In this document: positions 47,101 to 58,551 of the stretch, piece after piece
How positions within the stretch are numbered: the stretch's first letter is position 1
Layout: each line of letters starts with the position of its first letter
NCBI RefSeq assembly: GCF_029633865.1
Contig: NC_079214.1
Location: forward strand, 22,254,873 to 22,318,872
Length of the DNA stretch: 64,000 nucleotides
Origin: Lampris incognitus
Taxonomy: Eukaryota; Chordata; Actinopteri; Lampriformes; Lampridae
Direction of reading: 5' to 3'
Translations under genes and position numbers: made by a program
The notes under the pieces: model-generated
Told to the model about the DNA's origin: nothing
Database searches by the model: none
The model's input: the letters and a program-made list of their open reading frames with translations, nothing else

Positions 47101-47497
47101 CTGTTAGGAGTGCTGGACGACTGGGGAATGGACGTGGATCCACGCAGGGCTCGCTCGCGCCTCCTCTCCCGGAGGCGTCCGTCGATGCGGATGGCGAGCT
47201 TGATCAGGTCCTCGAGGGAGGTGGGCTCCTCCCGGGTGGCTAGCTGGTCCTTGACAGCCTCGCTGAGACCTCTCCGGAAGGTGACCCGAAGTGACCGGTC
47301 ATTCCAGCCGCTCTCAGCTGCCTCGTTAGGTTACCCACACAGGCCTGGAGGGGCGGGACCCAAGTCTGAAGATCTCTCACCGCGGCGGAGGCCGCCTCTA
47401 GCTGCTGGGTGTGGGAGTTAGTCAGTTGGATCTGTTCGATGAGAGCCGCTCGAAGCGGGCTGGCCGGTACGCTCTCTGTGTCGGCTGGGGTCGTCAT
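43968..47497 (-). pseudogene. Chromovirus gag-pol, deleted and broken
   Basis: ATG at 47495-47497 starts gag (MTTPADTESVPASPL). A frameshift occurs near 47300-47320. At about 46950 gag sequence ([12 protein letters not shown]) joins directly to sequence just before RT ([12 protein letters not shown]), so the zinc knuckle and protease are deleted. RT (YLDDILIFS) lies in 46798-46046, then an in-frame TAG at about 46046-46048. RNase H follows to about 45590, where a shift occurs. The integrase zinc region runs 45530-45156, ending in another in-frame TAG. The integrase core ([18 protein letters not shown]) and chromodomain ([15 protein letters not shown]) follow in 45146-43968, the frame running on into the LTR. 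Non-autonomous. Confidence 0.92.
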
Positions 47498-47498
47498 G

Positions 47499-47508
47499 GT
47501 CAGTTCGT
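47499..47508 (-). promoter_or_regulatory. Self-priming-type primer-binding site
   Basis: Two bases inside the 5' LTR, on the minus strand, stands acgaactgac, with no TGG of a tRNA site. It is the exact reverse complement of gtcagttcgt inside the LTR. A transcript starting there could fold back and prime its own reverse transcription, as is known for Tf1 and sushi-type elements. Confidence 0.7.
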
Positions 47509-47510
47509 AC

Positions 47511-47951
47511 TGTTAGGGTTTGTGGAAGACCCCAAGCGCACGACACCAGACAGAGGTGGGGTTAGCCGAAAACTGGCGTACTTTATTCCTTACGCGTACA
47601 AATAGTCAAACATAGGAAGGCAATGAGCGACAAGGAAAAAACGGAAAGTCCAAGGGGGAAAAAAAACTCGCGGGTAATCCAAACGGGAACACGGCAGGAT
47701 ACTTCCACGGGGAAACTTTGCAAGGGAAAAACATGAACCAAGGGCTGGGATGAGTTCGTAGAGAAAAGGACCGTGAGAGGAGAGTAGCCGCTACTGCGGG
47801 TGCGGGGAGGTCACAACACGAACTGACAACGGGCACATGGGAGGCCACCAAACCTAAGCCCAGCCCTGATGACTAAGCCCGGCCCTGACGAGCCGATTGG
47901 CTGCCGGCGCGGGGTGGGCGGACCACGGCGCGGGGTGAGTGAGCCATAACA
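47511..47951 (-). repeat. 5' LTR of chromovirus element
   Basis: Same ends as the other LTR. It holds gtcagttcgt (minus strand, 47827-47818), the likely RNA start. A TATA-like ttaag/ctaag word lies about 30 nt upstream. Confidence 0.92.
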
Positions 47952-48399
47952 GGGAGGGGGGACAGAGGGGAATAGTGTGATCCTCCCACATGCTACGTCC
48001 CCCTGGCGAAACTCCTTACTGTCAGGTGAAAAGAAGTGGCTGGCGACTCCACATATGTCAGAGGAGGCATGTGGTAGTCTGCAGCCCTCCCCATATCGGC
48101 GGAGGGGGTGGAGCAGCATCAGGGACAGCTTGGGAGAGTGGAGTAACTGGCCAGATACAATTGGGGAGAAAAAAAGGGGAGTGGGAGAATCAGGGGAATC
48201 AAAACGAAAAAAAAATGCCAGGTGTCTCTGAGCAAGACACCTAACCCCTCACTGCTCCTGATCAGCTGGTTGTTAGCTTGTGTGGTTGACACTGTGTGTA
48301 TGTGTGGGTAAAATGTGAGGCATTAATTGTAAAGCGCTTTGAGAGGCTGTTGCAGCTGGAGAATTGCCATAAATGCAGTCCATTCCTGTCAATTCTTTA

Positions 48400-49814
48400 A
48401 AAACATTATGTGGGCTCCAGGGCCCTTCTTGCTCATTGTTGTAAATAGTTTCAGCCAATTTTGAAAATGACAGACAAACAAAGGGATTGATAAATCAACG
48501 GAACATGCAGAACACAGCGCTCTCCACATTGTTGGCTTTAACTTTATAGCACTAAAATGTCTAATGATTGCATTTATAATTATCAAATTTTGGAAGCATT
48601 AAACATTTCACTCTGCTTTAATTACATGCGATATTTTATCGTTATGCACGCAATACTCTGCCTTACTGCTCTATTAAACCAAACAGTCCCAGTAATTCAA
48701 GTGATTACTGGCTGATGTCGGTGACTGCACATCTAAATCTCTCTTTGAATTGAATTAAGACAAGACGGAGGTACTAATGACATACACAACCCAAACACAA
48801 AGCTTAGTCTCTTGTTATGACTGTACATTAAGTTTGTTATAACAAACTTAGGAGTCGTTTTTGAATCATGTTTGAATTTAAGGGGCATTCTGAAAAGCAT
48901 GCTAAAATAGTGTATGTGTAGATGGGACAGATTTATTTTTGTTTTTAAATCTTTCCAAAGATACTTATCCATGCATTTATATAATCTCATTTCATATAAC
49001 AATGCAGAAAGGCTTTTGCATAATTTGTTGATATGTGTTTTATTTTGTATTTACCTGTTTCACCCTTCTTTAACCCTATTTTTCAATCATATGTGTCACT
49101 ACTGACTAGTTTCCAATTTTGTTTTAGTGCCTGTAGCAAATAATTACCGTCAGGGTCGCAAATAATTTATTCTGTATGAACTGGCTTTGTTCTGTAACAG
49201 TGACTGCATTTTTCCCTCCTCAATACAAATTCTTATTTATCCTCATGACTTGGATCCATACATGGTCCTGGGTGACATTTCCTTCCAGTTTGCTGAGCTT
49301 CTATCGTAGTTGTCCCATTTTGCTTCTTTTACCAAGTCATGAAAGTATGACAAAACCTGCATAATACCAGCACCTTTGGCACTCAGAAGTTTCTCTCCTC
49401 TTTCACGTCCAGCTTTGCTAAATGAAGTGTGTGAGCACTGATCATTTTCCGCTCATCAATTTGCAAGAGCCTGATCTACACATTTTGCATGTGTAGTACC
49501 TGAGAGCTAGAGGTGCTGGAGGAGGTTATTCAAGTGGCTCTTTTCTTGTGATTTTCTGAAGCAGAAAACACTAATTTTACCGTGGGTTGTGCTGTTTAAT
49601 GCCCTAAGAATTCATTTATTAGTTTCTGACAGTGTGGAAAATTAGTGTACCACTGAAACGAAGCGAAAGGAGGAAGAGGGGGATGATGTACTGCTTCAGG
49701 CAAAGAAAGGAAAGAATATGTCATCAGTTGTAAGTCAATGAAATAGGGCATATTTCATGTCTTTATTTAATTTTACTAAACATTATAATATATGTTAGTA
49801 ATAATCGTTACTGT
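48400..49814. other. Noncoding, AT-rich
   Basis: A small aacaaactta palindrome-like patch near 48828-48850. No gene recognised. Confidence 0.5.
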
Positions 49815-50150
49815 GATTTAGTGGTTAGCTCTGTTGCCTCACAGCAAGTGGTTCCTGGATTGATTCCAGTCCACTCGGGGGAGTGTGCATGATTTCCTTG
49901 TGATTGTGTAGATTTCCTCTGGGTACTCTGATTTCCTCCCACAGTCCAAAGACAGGTACTAAGGTAAATTGGAATCTACAAATTGCTCGCTGTGAATGGT
50001 GTATGAGTGTGTGTGTGGGGTGTGTGGGCCCCACAAGGGACTGGTGACCTGTTCAGGGGGTTGCTGTGCAGTCTCCCCAATGCATGCTGGGATAGGCTTC
50101 AGCCCCCTGCATTCCTGAATTGGATTAAGTTGGTGTCAACAAAGGATGGA
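49815..50150 (+). mobile_element. Diverged tRNA-headed SINE
   Basis: Head gatttagtggttagctctgt with gcctcacagcaag, body including tttcctcccacagtccaaag and a GT stretch, tail ggatggatgg. Same family as 10329-10693, more diverged. Confidence 0.75.
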
Positions 50151-50308
50151 TGGAAGTCAGTAAAAACTTCCTCTTTGTAAAACAAACCAAAAATTTGAAT
50201 AAGTACAATGAAATACAACCTATTCTTGCCCTGCCTGACAAAAGATTTTAAAAAATATATATATGACAAAGTTGAAATGTGCACAGACCTGTCTTCATGT
50301 ATTTTTCA

Positions 50309-50773
50309 CAATTGACCCTTCACTAAGGCCCCCCTCCCCCAGTTACTGTTGCTAAGTCCATCAAGCTGTAACATTATTTTACGGTCAATAAAAGTAATTA
50401 CTTACGTTGGAGCAGACAAAGCTGTGCTTGTTGATCTTTGAGGGGTTCAACTGGATTTGAGGACGTCCACATAGCTTTATCCACAGCCTACACTTTTCAG
50501 GGTTTGATTTTGGTTTTGGAAAGGGAAAGAAAAACGTACCTCTCCTTCCAACCTCTCCGGGTAACGAGTGTCACTGTTACAAGTGCCTCGGGCACAACGT
50601 TTAGCCATAAGTAGCTAAAAGTCCACAAAACCAGCTCGAAAATGAAGAAAATCTGAAACTTTTGCATCGGAGTCAACGGAGCGCCGCCATGAAAGTGTCG
50701 GACCGCTGTGCTATGCTGCGCTGTGACTTGCCAGTCTGCGTTTTGGGGGCGTGGCTTAGCGAAGGGTCAATTG
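50309..50773. mobile_element. MITE with aattgacc ends, copy B
   Basis: Ends caattgacccttcactaag and, complemented, caattgacccttcgctaag. About 465 bp. Internal blocks shared with copy A at 9067-9548. Confidence 0.7.
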
Positions 50774-51980
50774 CATGATATGTATTCTATCAAGCAAACA
50801 ACTCTAGATGATAAGCTGATCTTTGGACACATTTTCATATTCTTATGTATACTTGAGTTGTAACTGTACACGTGGTGCTTATCCTATCTGAGAGACTCAT
50901 AAGAGACTCGTATCACATATCTAAATAGGGAAAAGCAGGCAGGCATCCTATTCCCTTTACAGGTGCATAGTGAGGATAGTGCATTTGAGTATATGTAGAT
51001 CATAGTAATAGATTTGTGCATGTGACTTAAGCACATTTGTTCATTTATATCCATGCTCCACTTTACATACTAGTAAAGAAAAGTACCTGAATATGTATAT
51101 TCGCAGTGTTTTGGCAAAAATAAGATGTGTTTAACATGCTCTATTTTTGCTACGGCTCAAATCCTTTTATTCAGATGAAGTCGGGACATTCTGGAAATTT
51201 CCTCTTTAAGTCCCGCCACTGCTTTGCTTGTGCGTTTGTGCGTAGTCAGTATGTGGGGAGGTTTGAGTGTATTTAGATAGGCAGGTAGGCATTTGCACTG
51301 TGGTGCTACAATGTCTCGTAATAAAAGCATCCATTTACAGATAGCTATCGTGCTGCACGAGTCGCCTGAGCCTATACAGTAATCTGAACTGACACCCGAT
51401 TAAGTTGAGTTAATTAGCACATCAACTGTTTAAGACAGAATTAGTTTGATCATGCTTCATTTATTTTATGTGCTAATTGTTCGTATGGATTTCAGATTAT
51501 GCATGCAATTAGAAAATTTCTGCATCAAGTGACAATTATCTTGAAGTACATTTGTGGTTAAGAACATGATTGATATGATTTTACTGCCTCCTATCAAACC
51601 CGTAATCAGAGAAACTCAAACAAGCAGGAAATATACATACATTCACAGTAGACCAAAAAAAAAGAAGACATTTACAAATATATCTATAGATTCATAAATC
51701 TTGAATGAGTATATTTGAAACTTATAAACCTTCATGTGTGCTCGAAGGCCCTTTCCCAGATGTTTACTAGCTTGTGGAGAGTACACTACCTAGATTCATT
51801 TTTCATTGTGTTAGCGTCAGTGTGCACTGACCAAAATGTTTATACATGTGCTTGCATTGCATGAGTGGTATTGCAGGAACCTGAAAGGATGGCCTAGCCC
51901 CATGTCTGGGGGACAGAGAGAGACACATGAACACGCCAGCCATACAGAGCCTTGCCTGGTTTCTGTAAAAATATGGAATG
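50774..51980. other. Noncoding
   Basis: No gene or repeat end recognised. Confidence 0.45.
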
Positions 51981-51984
51981 AGTC

Positions 51985-52712
51985 CCAGGCGGGAGAGTGA
52001 GAGAGAGAGAGAGAGGAAGAGAGAGAGAGGGGGGGGGGGGAGAGAGAGAGAGAGGGAGAGAGAGCTTTAGCGCTGCAGAGCACTGGTATGTTAACCACAG
52101 ACCAGGTTGTGTGCGTGTGGCGTGTGCCTGTTGTGTATGTGTATGTTAGTGGCTGTCTGAGTGTATCTGGCACGTGTACACGAGGGAGGATGGGCTGCAA
52201 GACACTCATTGGCTGTACTGCATAGTAGGGGTGTGGCTGGAATATGAATGACTGCTCCAGCCTCTCTCACAGCCAGGTTTTGGGGACAGTTACCAGGGAG
52301 GGATGGGGTGTTTGAGATTGTAGATGTGGAGGAGAGAGAACTGAAGCTTATGAGAAGAACAACGAAGAAAGGGAGGGGGGAAAAAGAGAGAGGGGAAGAG
52401 AGAGGAATGGGAGCTTGCGAGCAAAACGGGCAGGGAGGGGATGTGAGGGAGCGCTAGGCAGCCAGGCTGGACTGCCGCTCAAACACTGCAGTCTTTCTTG
52501 CACTGCTCTGAGGAAACTGTCTCTTGTTTCTTTTTCTGTTGGCTGCTTGACCATGACCCCGATGGACACGCCGGTCTCCTTGCCCGCCTGGAGAAGAGGA
52601 GAGCACATTAAGGCAGAGGATGAGAAGAAGGGACGGAGCACTTTCCCTCACTAAAGAGTCTGGAAATTAATTAATCGACATCAGCGCAGAGGGGAAGACA
52701 GAGAGGGAGAGA

Positions 52713-52756
<44 letters not shown>

Positions 52757-52900
52757 GTGTGGGAAAAGCTAGAGGTGTGAGAGTTGCAGGAAGGAAGCTG
52801 GTGTATGTCCGGAGCAAAACAGCCTCAGAAAAGAGGTGATATCCCTCGACACTTTTAGAGATCACAGAGCAAGTTAAGGCAAGGTAAAAGAAAGACGCCA
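51985..52900 (+). other. Purine-rich region, possible promoter/5' exon
   Basis: GA arrays at about 51985-52070 and 52698-52755 flank GA-rich, moderately GC-rich sequence (52240-52660) with ggcaaggtaaaag at about 52880, a donor-like site. Looks like a purine-rich 5' flank or untranslated exon. No convincing coding sequence; a short ORF from 52554 has no family features. Confidence 0.25.
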
Positions 52901-53730
52901 GAAACGAGATTTAGAAGAGCTGAGCCGAGCTCGGCATTTAAGAAGCCAAACAATGCTTTTGTCATGTGCGTTTTTCTTTCTTTCATGCCTTTAATGTTTC
53001 TAGTTCATCCTCTGACGGTCGTTACATCACCCTGCCATCTCAACATGTTGGTTGATACTCAGTTTTCTTCTGTCAGCTTTTGATGCATGTCAGCAAAAAA
53101 GCACGTCGGCAATGAGACGCATCGGTATTGCCGAAGAGCCAGACACAACTTAGGCATGATTGTCGAGTTCATTCGTAGCGGATGTGATTTGTAAAGGCAG
53201 TGGGGGGCTGACAGAAGTGGGGTCTTCATAACCCCGGACCACAGTAGCCACTTAGGTAGGGTGTGTCCAGATCAGTCTTTCAGCCAAAAGCAGGAAGAAT
53301 TGGATTGAAGGTTCAGCGATTTGTCTCATTAAACATTCATATAATGGAGTTGAAAACAATTGTCGCTTATCTTTCAGTGCGCGAAACCTGCGTTTAAGGG
53401 ACTGGGGCTCGGAGAGCAAGGATGTGTAGATGTGCACGTGTGTTAGGTTTGTGCCCTAAATACACAAAATTACCCAGGTGTTGCAAGGTTGTAGAAAGAC
53501 TCTAGATGAATACAGTTGTGCTGTAGGATTAAGGGAAGGAGTTCACATGTACGGCAACCCATTTTCATCGGCAGACGAACTTGGATCGAGTTCGTGACCT
53601 TTGCGTTGTCTTTCTCAGATGATATCTGACAGCGCTCCGGATTGGCTGTAAGCTAAACATTTTTGAGGTTAAAAAAAAATCGACCCTCGAAGGGGTCATT
53701 TCATTTGATTCAGGGCCCTCGTTCTGGACT
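52901..53730. other. Noncoding
   Basis: Lies just upstream of the candidate tetraspanin exon. A pyrimidine-rich stretch followed by cag near 53745 could be a splice acceptor. Confidence 0.35.
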
Positions 53731-53802
53731 TTGACCTTGTGCAGAAGCCAATCAGAGAGCAACAATATTAAAGATTCCCAGCGTCTCGTCCCAGCTGTTG
53801 TA

Positions 53803-54123
53803 ATGAGACGCTCCAGCACAGATGAAACTCCTTACCGGCGCAGTCCGTCTCTGGACAGCAAGCCTGACACGCCGCCGTTCAGCTCTGGCTTTCACCGCTA
53901 CAGTGGCGAGTTTGAGTACAAGCGGCCGCCATTTGCGTTTGGCTTCCACACGGCGAAGGGGCCCCAGTCATCAAAGGGACGCTACGGCCAGGGGAAGAAA
54001 TATGTAGTGTTTTACCTGGACCTGTCCTTCATATTCCTCCTAGAGTTGCGTCGCTGCAGGATGGCCGAGGGTTGCATGATTGGCCTGCGCTATGGGATGG
54101 TCTTCTTCAACCTCCTGTTCTGG
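53803..54123 (+). CDS. Candidate tetraspanin first coding exon with in-frame upstream extension
   Basis: From ATG 54061, with A at -3 and G at +4, 21 codons read MAEGC, then LRYGMVFFNLLFW, ending at tgg before a gtgagt donor in phase 0. This matches the cytosolic start and first membrane helix of tetraspanins of the TSPAN4/TSPAN9 kind (four-pass membrane organisers), whose N-terminus before the same point is also about 21 residues. The rest of the protein is not in the window. In the same frame, 86 codons upstream from ATG 53803 are open and mostly GC at third positions, Ser/Pro/Arg-rich (RRSPSLDSKPDTPPFSSGF). The last 20 of these look hydrophobic and could equally be a pyrimidine-rich splice acceptor (cttcatattcctcctag, ending 54042). 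So either an N-terminally extended isoform or a chance join. Paralogue not assigned. Confidence 0.5.
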
Positions 54124-54327
54124 GTGAGTACGATATCTAATAATCTTTTATAAATGGGTGTGTGTGTGTGTGAGGGGGGGGGTACTTGTTAGTTTTAGGA
54201 AAAAAAGAATGGGTCTAGCTTTAGTCTAGTTTATGAGACCATGTGTGGTTTGGTTTTACCTTCTATGTGGGTTGTTATTGATAATATCTGCAACTACGTC
54301 TGTTAAATTTGTGCCCCGCAATATATT

Positions 54328-54422
<95 letters not shown>

Positions 54423-54502
54423 ACAGTGAGAGAGCAAGAGCGAGAGAGAGAGCGAGACAGTGAGAGAGCAAGAGCGAGAGAGCGAGAGAGAGCGAGAGCG
54501 AG

Positions 54503-54538
<36 letters not shown>
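54328..54538 (+). repeat. Compound (GT)n(GA)n microsatellite with GAGC interruptions
   Basis: GT at about 54328-54360, then about 175 bp of GA with periodic gc and cagtgagagagcaagagc blocks, itself partly duplicated (about 54419-54450 and 54455-54490). Confidence 0.95.
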
Positions 54539-54540
<2 letters not shown>

Positions 54541-56559
54541 CATGCATTTAGATTATGTGTACAAAACCCACTGTGTGGGTGAGTCAAGGTTTTCTTCAGT
54601 TCCCTATACTCCCAGTGTGGGTGTGCTGCTTTGTTGCGTATAAGCTTTGGCATGTTTGGCGGTTGTATCACGTTCGTGCTAGTTTATTTCCATCTTATTG
54701 TCTCAACAAGATACTGTAGTTCCCCGCGTCACATTTTACCCTGTTCCCCTGCCAGCGGCACTTCTCAGCCCTAACCCGAGCGCCGCAGTCCGCTCAGTCT
54801 GACTGCTGCTATCTGTTTACCCATAGGGTCTTTTGACAGGCTGTGCCTGTCCCACTCTATCAGCCCCATTCTGATAGCCTCACGTCGCATCGCTGTCCAT
54901 TCACTCTGCAACGCTCATCAGCTGCGGCTGCTGCGATGCTGGAAATCTTAAGGTTCCTACCTGTCACTCATATCCCTTTTTTTTATTTGTTGCTTTTTCT
55001 CCCTCTTTGTCAGTTGTAGCTATTTGTCATGGAGTGGTACAGGTGATAGTCTTTATAGTTCCCCTGTTGGGATTGTTTGAATTTATCTCACGTCTACCTT
55101 TATGTAAAATGAAGCCGTGGACGCAGAAACATAACTTGGCTGCCAAGCGCCATCCTCCTTTGGGGAGAGAGAGCAACCCGTAAACTATTATGTCTTGCAC
55201 ACTGCTGAGGAAAATGGGTCAATGTGTTTATCACAAGAAGGTGTGTGTTAAAAAAGTTCTTGTGAGTGTGCATGTTTGTGTGTGTGCACAGCTTTGTGCC
55301 TATGTGTGTGTGTGCGTGTGTGAGTGTGTGTGTGTGTGTGTGTAAATGACAGTTGACAGGGGCAGAAAGTTTCAGCCTCCGCTTGCAAAGGGCAAAATGA
55401 CTGGTGACGTAAAATAGTAAGATCAAAAAATTATTCTCACGCCTGCAGTTTGATTGCAGTTGTGAGTGTGAAATAAATCGATGAAGAAGTCCGAATGCAA
55501 TATAATCACTTCACTTCTCCCGCCATTTTGAAGTCCCCTCATCTGAGCCACCCGCCACAACCCTTCCCCTGATCCCCTATCCTCTACCTGCTGTATCTGA
55601 ATTGTGGAGTCCAGAAACCATGGTTCACAGTTTTTCTGGACCAGAGGTCTGCATGGGCCTGATTTCTGGCCCCAGCCTGAGGGATTCAATCCCTGGTCTT
55701 ACTCAAGCCCAACAGCTTATGCAGATTCTCAGCCTGAGAATTACTGACCTATTCAATACATTAAATCGCTCTCTCTCTCTCTCTCTCTTCCCCCCCCTCT
55801 CTCTCTCTCACTCTCTCTCACTTTCTCACTCACATAGTCACACTAAAAAAATTAATTCCGATTTAACAGTAAAGCCCACAACCCACAACGCACCCACCAA
55901 AACCAATTGCCAGCCAATATTTGAACTGCCTGGCAAAAAGTTAAATTCAAATCAAATGAAGTTAAAAAAAATATCCAAGTTCATTTAAATGAAACTGGTT
56001 AAATTCAATTCAGATTCAGTTTAAATGAAATGAAAATTAAGTTTCAATTGATCAAGCAGAACAACCAAAAGCTTAATCAGATAAATCAGTCAACAACCAC
56101 GCTGCTTAATTAAAAACGGCAGAGTTACCATGTGACTAGACCTACTTCGTGATGATGAGCTGATGAGCCCCACTGAAGTTGATAACAAATTGCTAACGAG
56201 TTTTCTTTTTGTTTCGGCCACGGTGTTGTAATAATGTCAGTACAATTACTCTTTCTCACTCCATTTCTGTTACACATGTACACATGAGAAAGATTTTACA
56301 GAGATGTGTGGGTATGTGTGTGTAAGAGTGAATTTTGACACTTTGGGCTTGATTTTCATGAGACTGGGTGCAGGCACAAATGCAATCGCAATTTAAGACC
56401 AAAATGGACAGCAATCTGCTTCAGCTGCACCTTCATCTCGGTGCAAGTGGTTTCCTTTTGAGCAACAAAATTACCATTATGGACACAGGTGGGAAAAAGC
56501 CACATTGTGCTCAAGGGAATTGTCCATCGCCCTGCATTTGTGCCTCCACCGGTCCTGCT
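54539..56559. other. Noncoding, intron-like
   Basis: GT-rich patch near 55270-55342 and CT array near 55770-55830. No further tetraspanin exon found here. Confidence 0.5.
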
Positions 56560-56832
56560 CCGGTCTTACACTAAAATCTGTGACCCGTGAGATTATGTGA
56601 CCCTGCCCTTAAAATGCTCTTTTTCGGCCATCCCCCCATGCTAATCCTAATTTTAACCACACCAAACCCACATCTAATAAGAACTGTCTCCTACCCAAGA
56701 CCTAAACTTAACCATGTTCAACTTTATGCCTAAACCTAACCTTATCTAAACCGCCGTATCCTGGCTGAAATAGAGTGTTTTAGTGGAAGGGTCACGTAAT
56801 CTGACACGTCACAGATTTTGGTGTAACACCGG
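56560..56832. mobile_element. MITE with about 70-bp inverted ends and CCTAAC-rich core
   Basis: The left end ccggtcttacactaaaatc and the complemented right end ccggtgttacaccaaaatc remain alignable for about 70 bp. The centre (about 56640-56760) is rich in taacc/cctaac words. Noncoding. Confidence 0.7.
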
Positions 56833-57478
56833 TATGAAACTAGAGCCCTCAGTCTCATTTAGGGCCCCTCTTGAACCGGGTCTGTATGTAGACAGGAAAA
56901 TGGACCACAGCCTGGCCCGAATCTGGCAATGCACCAGATCACATCAGGCTCCGGTTGCAGATCTTTCTTCTGGACTGGCAAAGTTGCACTGTTTCCTTGC
57001 CCTGTGTGGTTTTATAAATCCCCGAACTCCAAACTCCCATCTATTTTGAAAGACTCATTTCTGCTATACTGGAGGGTGCCTGATAATATCGTGGTGAGCA
57101 GAGTTGAGAGAGTATTATCATTTCAGGTCCCTTCCTTGTGTCAGACATGGCTCTGGCTGTGTACTCGCCTTTTTAGCGTAAACTCGTGGCTGGGAGAAGA
57201 ATCCTGCTAAAGGGACCTTTCTTTTGTTGATAGTTTCAATCTATATTTTTAATGCCTATACTTTTTTTTTTACATCGGGTGGTCTCTGAGCATGAGTGGT
57301 CAGTATGGTGGAGAAGTCATCACTTGATTTATTGTTTCCCTGCAGCTGCTTCTCCTTTTCTGAGTGAGAGTTCATACCACCAAAAATAACCTCATCTAAA
57401 TTCAATAGCTGCCTGTTTCTTATACTGTTGCTTTCAACTATTCAATTCATTTTTCCAACTCACTTTATCACATTAAGA
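56833..57478. other. Noncoding
   Basis: Nothing recognised. Confidence 0.4.
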
Positions 57479-57620
57479 TAAATGGACTGCATTTATATAG
57501 CACTTTACTGTTAATGCCGCACATTCAAGCGTCTCGCTCAGGGAAGCCTCGACACTTTTGCCAGAAGGAGTCAACGATCGAACCAGCAACCCTCCGGTAC
57601 CATACAAAATGCCACCCACA
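57479..57620 (-). mobile_element. 3' part of the outer-type SINE, reversed
   Basis: Starts aatggactgcatttatatag, the complement of the aaatgcagtccatt end seen at about 48380-48395. Truncated. Confidence 0.6.
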
Positions 57621-58170
57621 GCATAACACAATGCATACCTGCACACACGCTATGAAAGTCAACATGAACTCACATACGGTACAAGAGGACAGCACATCTC
57701 AACCAATTGACAGGAATCATACATCAATTCACAAACTTACATCCTGTATTCAGGCAATCGCCTGGCTGCTTGTAATACCATACGACTGCCGATGTAGAAG
57801 CTGTTGGTGAGTGTCCATTAGCGCTGTGTATCATGAGGTAAACATACCAAAGCATGAAATAAGTTGCTGGCTTTATGGAGCATGGAGTGAGTGGTACTAT
57901 TTCCTGGAGGTAAGTTTTTGTGAGGTTGGCAGGATGGGAGTCAGTCCTCCTCAGTGTCTTGCAGCTCCTTCACAGAGGGCAGCAAACAGCCAATCACCCG
58001 CTCAGCAGTGCAGGCAACATATTAAGGCTTCTTGTGAGGGAGAACCAAACTGTGCTGTAAGATAGCACTGGTAAAATGAGACCAGGACTGGCTATTATGC
58101 ATTGAGCCTCGACAGATTAACCAAGGACATCGTTTGTTAATAAAGATCCAGTCCAATTAAAATCACGTTT
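57621..58170. other. Noncoding
   Basis: Nothing recognised. Confidence 0.4.
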
Positions 58171-58181
58171 TCCAATCTTGT

Positions 58182-58540
58182 ATTTTTTTTCTCCCCAATT
58201 GTACCTGGCCAATCACCCCGCTCCCCGAGCCGTCCCGCTCCCCCCGTGGTGATCCAGGGAGGGCGACAGACTACCACATGCCTCCTCCGATACATGTGGA
58301 GTCGCCAGCCACTTCTTTTTACCTGACAGTGAGGAGTTTTGCCAGGGGGACGTAGCGTGTGGGAGGATCACGCCCCCCCCCCGAACAGGTGCCCCGACCA
58401 ACCAGAGAAGGCGCTAGTGCAGCGACCAGGACACATACCCACATCTGGCTTCCCATCCCCAGACACAGCCAATTGTGTCTGTACGGACGCCCGAAGCCGG
58501 AGGTAACACAGGGATTCAAACTGCTACGCTACCCAGATGC
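58182..58540 (-). mobile_element. Full-length second-type SINE, reversed
   Basis: An 11-bp duplication tccaatcttgt (58171-58181, 58541-58551). Poly-T at the left (A-tail on the minus strand). Contains gactccacatgtatcggagg and ggcgctagtgcagcg on the plus or minus strand, as in the split copy at 43461-48210. Confidence 0.88.
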
Positions 58541-58551
58541 TCCAATCTTGT

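Larger units (their letters stand above)
43668..47951 (-). mobile_element. Chromovirus-type gypsy element, internally deleted
   Basis: LTRs 43668-44112 (3', 445 bp) and 47511-47951 (5', 441 bp), with a perfect 5-bp duplication gggag (43663-43667, 47952-47956) inside the second SINE. The LTRs differ by about six substitutions and one 4-bp indel. Pol carries RT, RNase H, integrase and a C-terminal chromodomain, which places it with sushi/Tf1-like chromoviruses. About 4.3 kb, shorter than a full element because the nucleocapsid and protease are missing. Confidence 0.95.
43461..48210 (+). mobile_element. Second tRNA-derived SINE, itself split
   Basis: The left half 43461-43667 starts gggcgtccaggtagtatagg and has a B-box-like ctgtttgactccccg. 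The right half is 47957-48210, ending in an A-rich tail. A near 17-bp duplication aaaaatgccaagatgtct / aaaaatgccaggtgtct flanks it (43443-43460, 48211-48227). A full reversed copy at 58182-58540 shows that the two halves belong together. Confidence 0.85.
43371..48399 (+). mobile_element. Outer tRNA-derived SINE split by insertion
   Basis: The left half (about 43371-43460) has an A-box-like tagctcaggaggtagagc. The right half (about 48228-48399) has gagcaagacacctaacccc, gtaaagcgctttgag and the end aaatgcagtccatt. These are the two halves of one common fish SINE type, separated by a second SINE. A reversed 3' part of the same family lies at 57479-57620. The left boundary is approximate. Confidence 0.75.
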
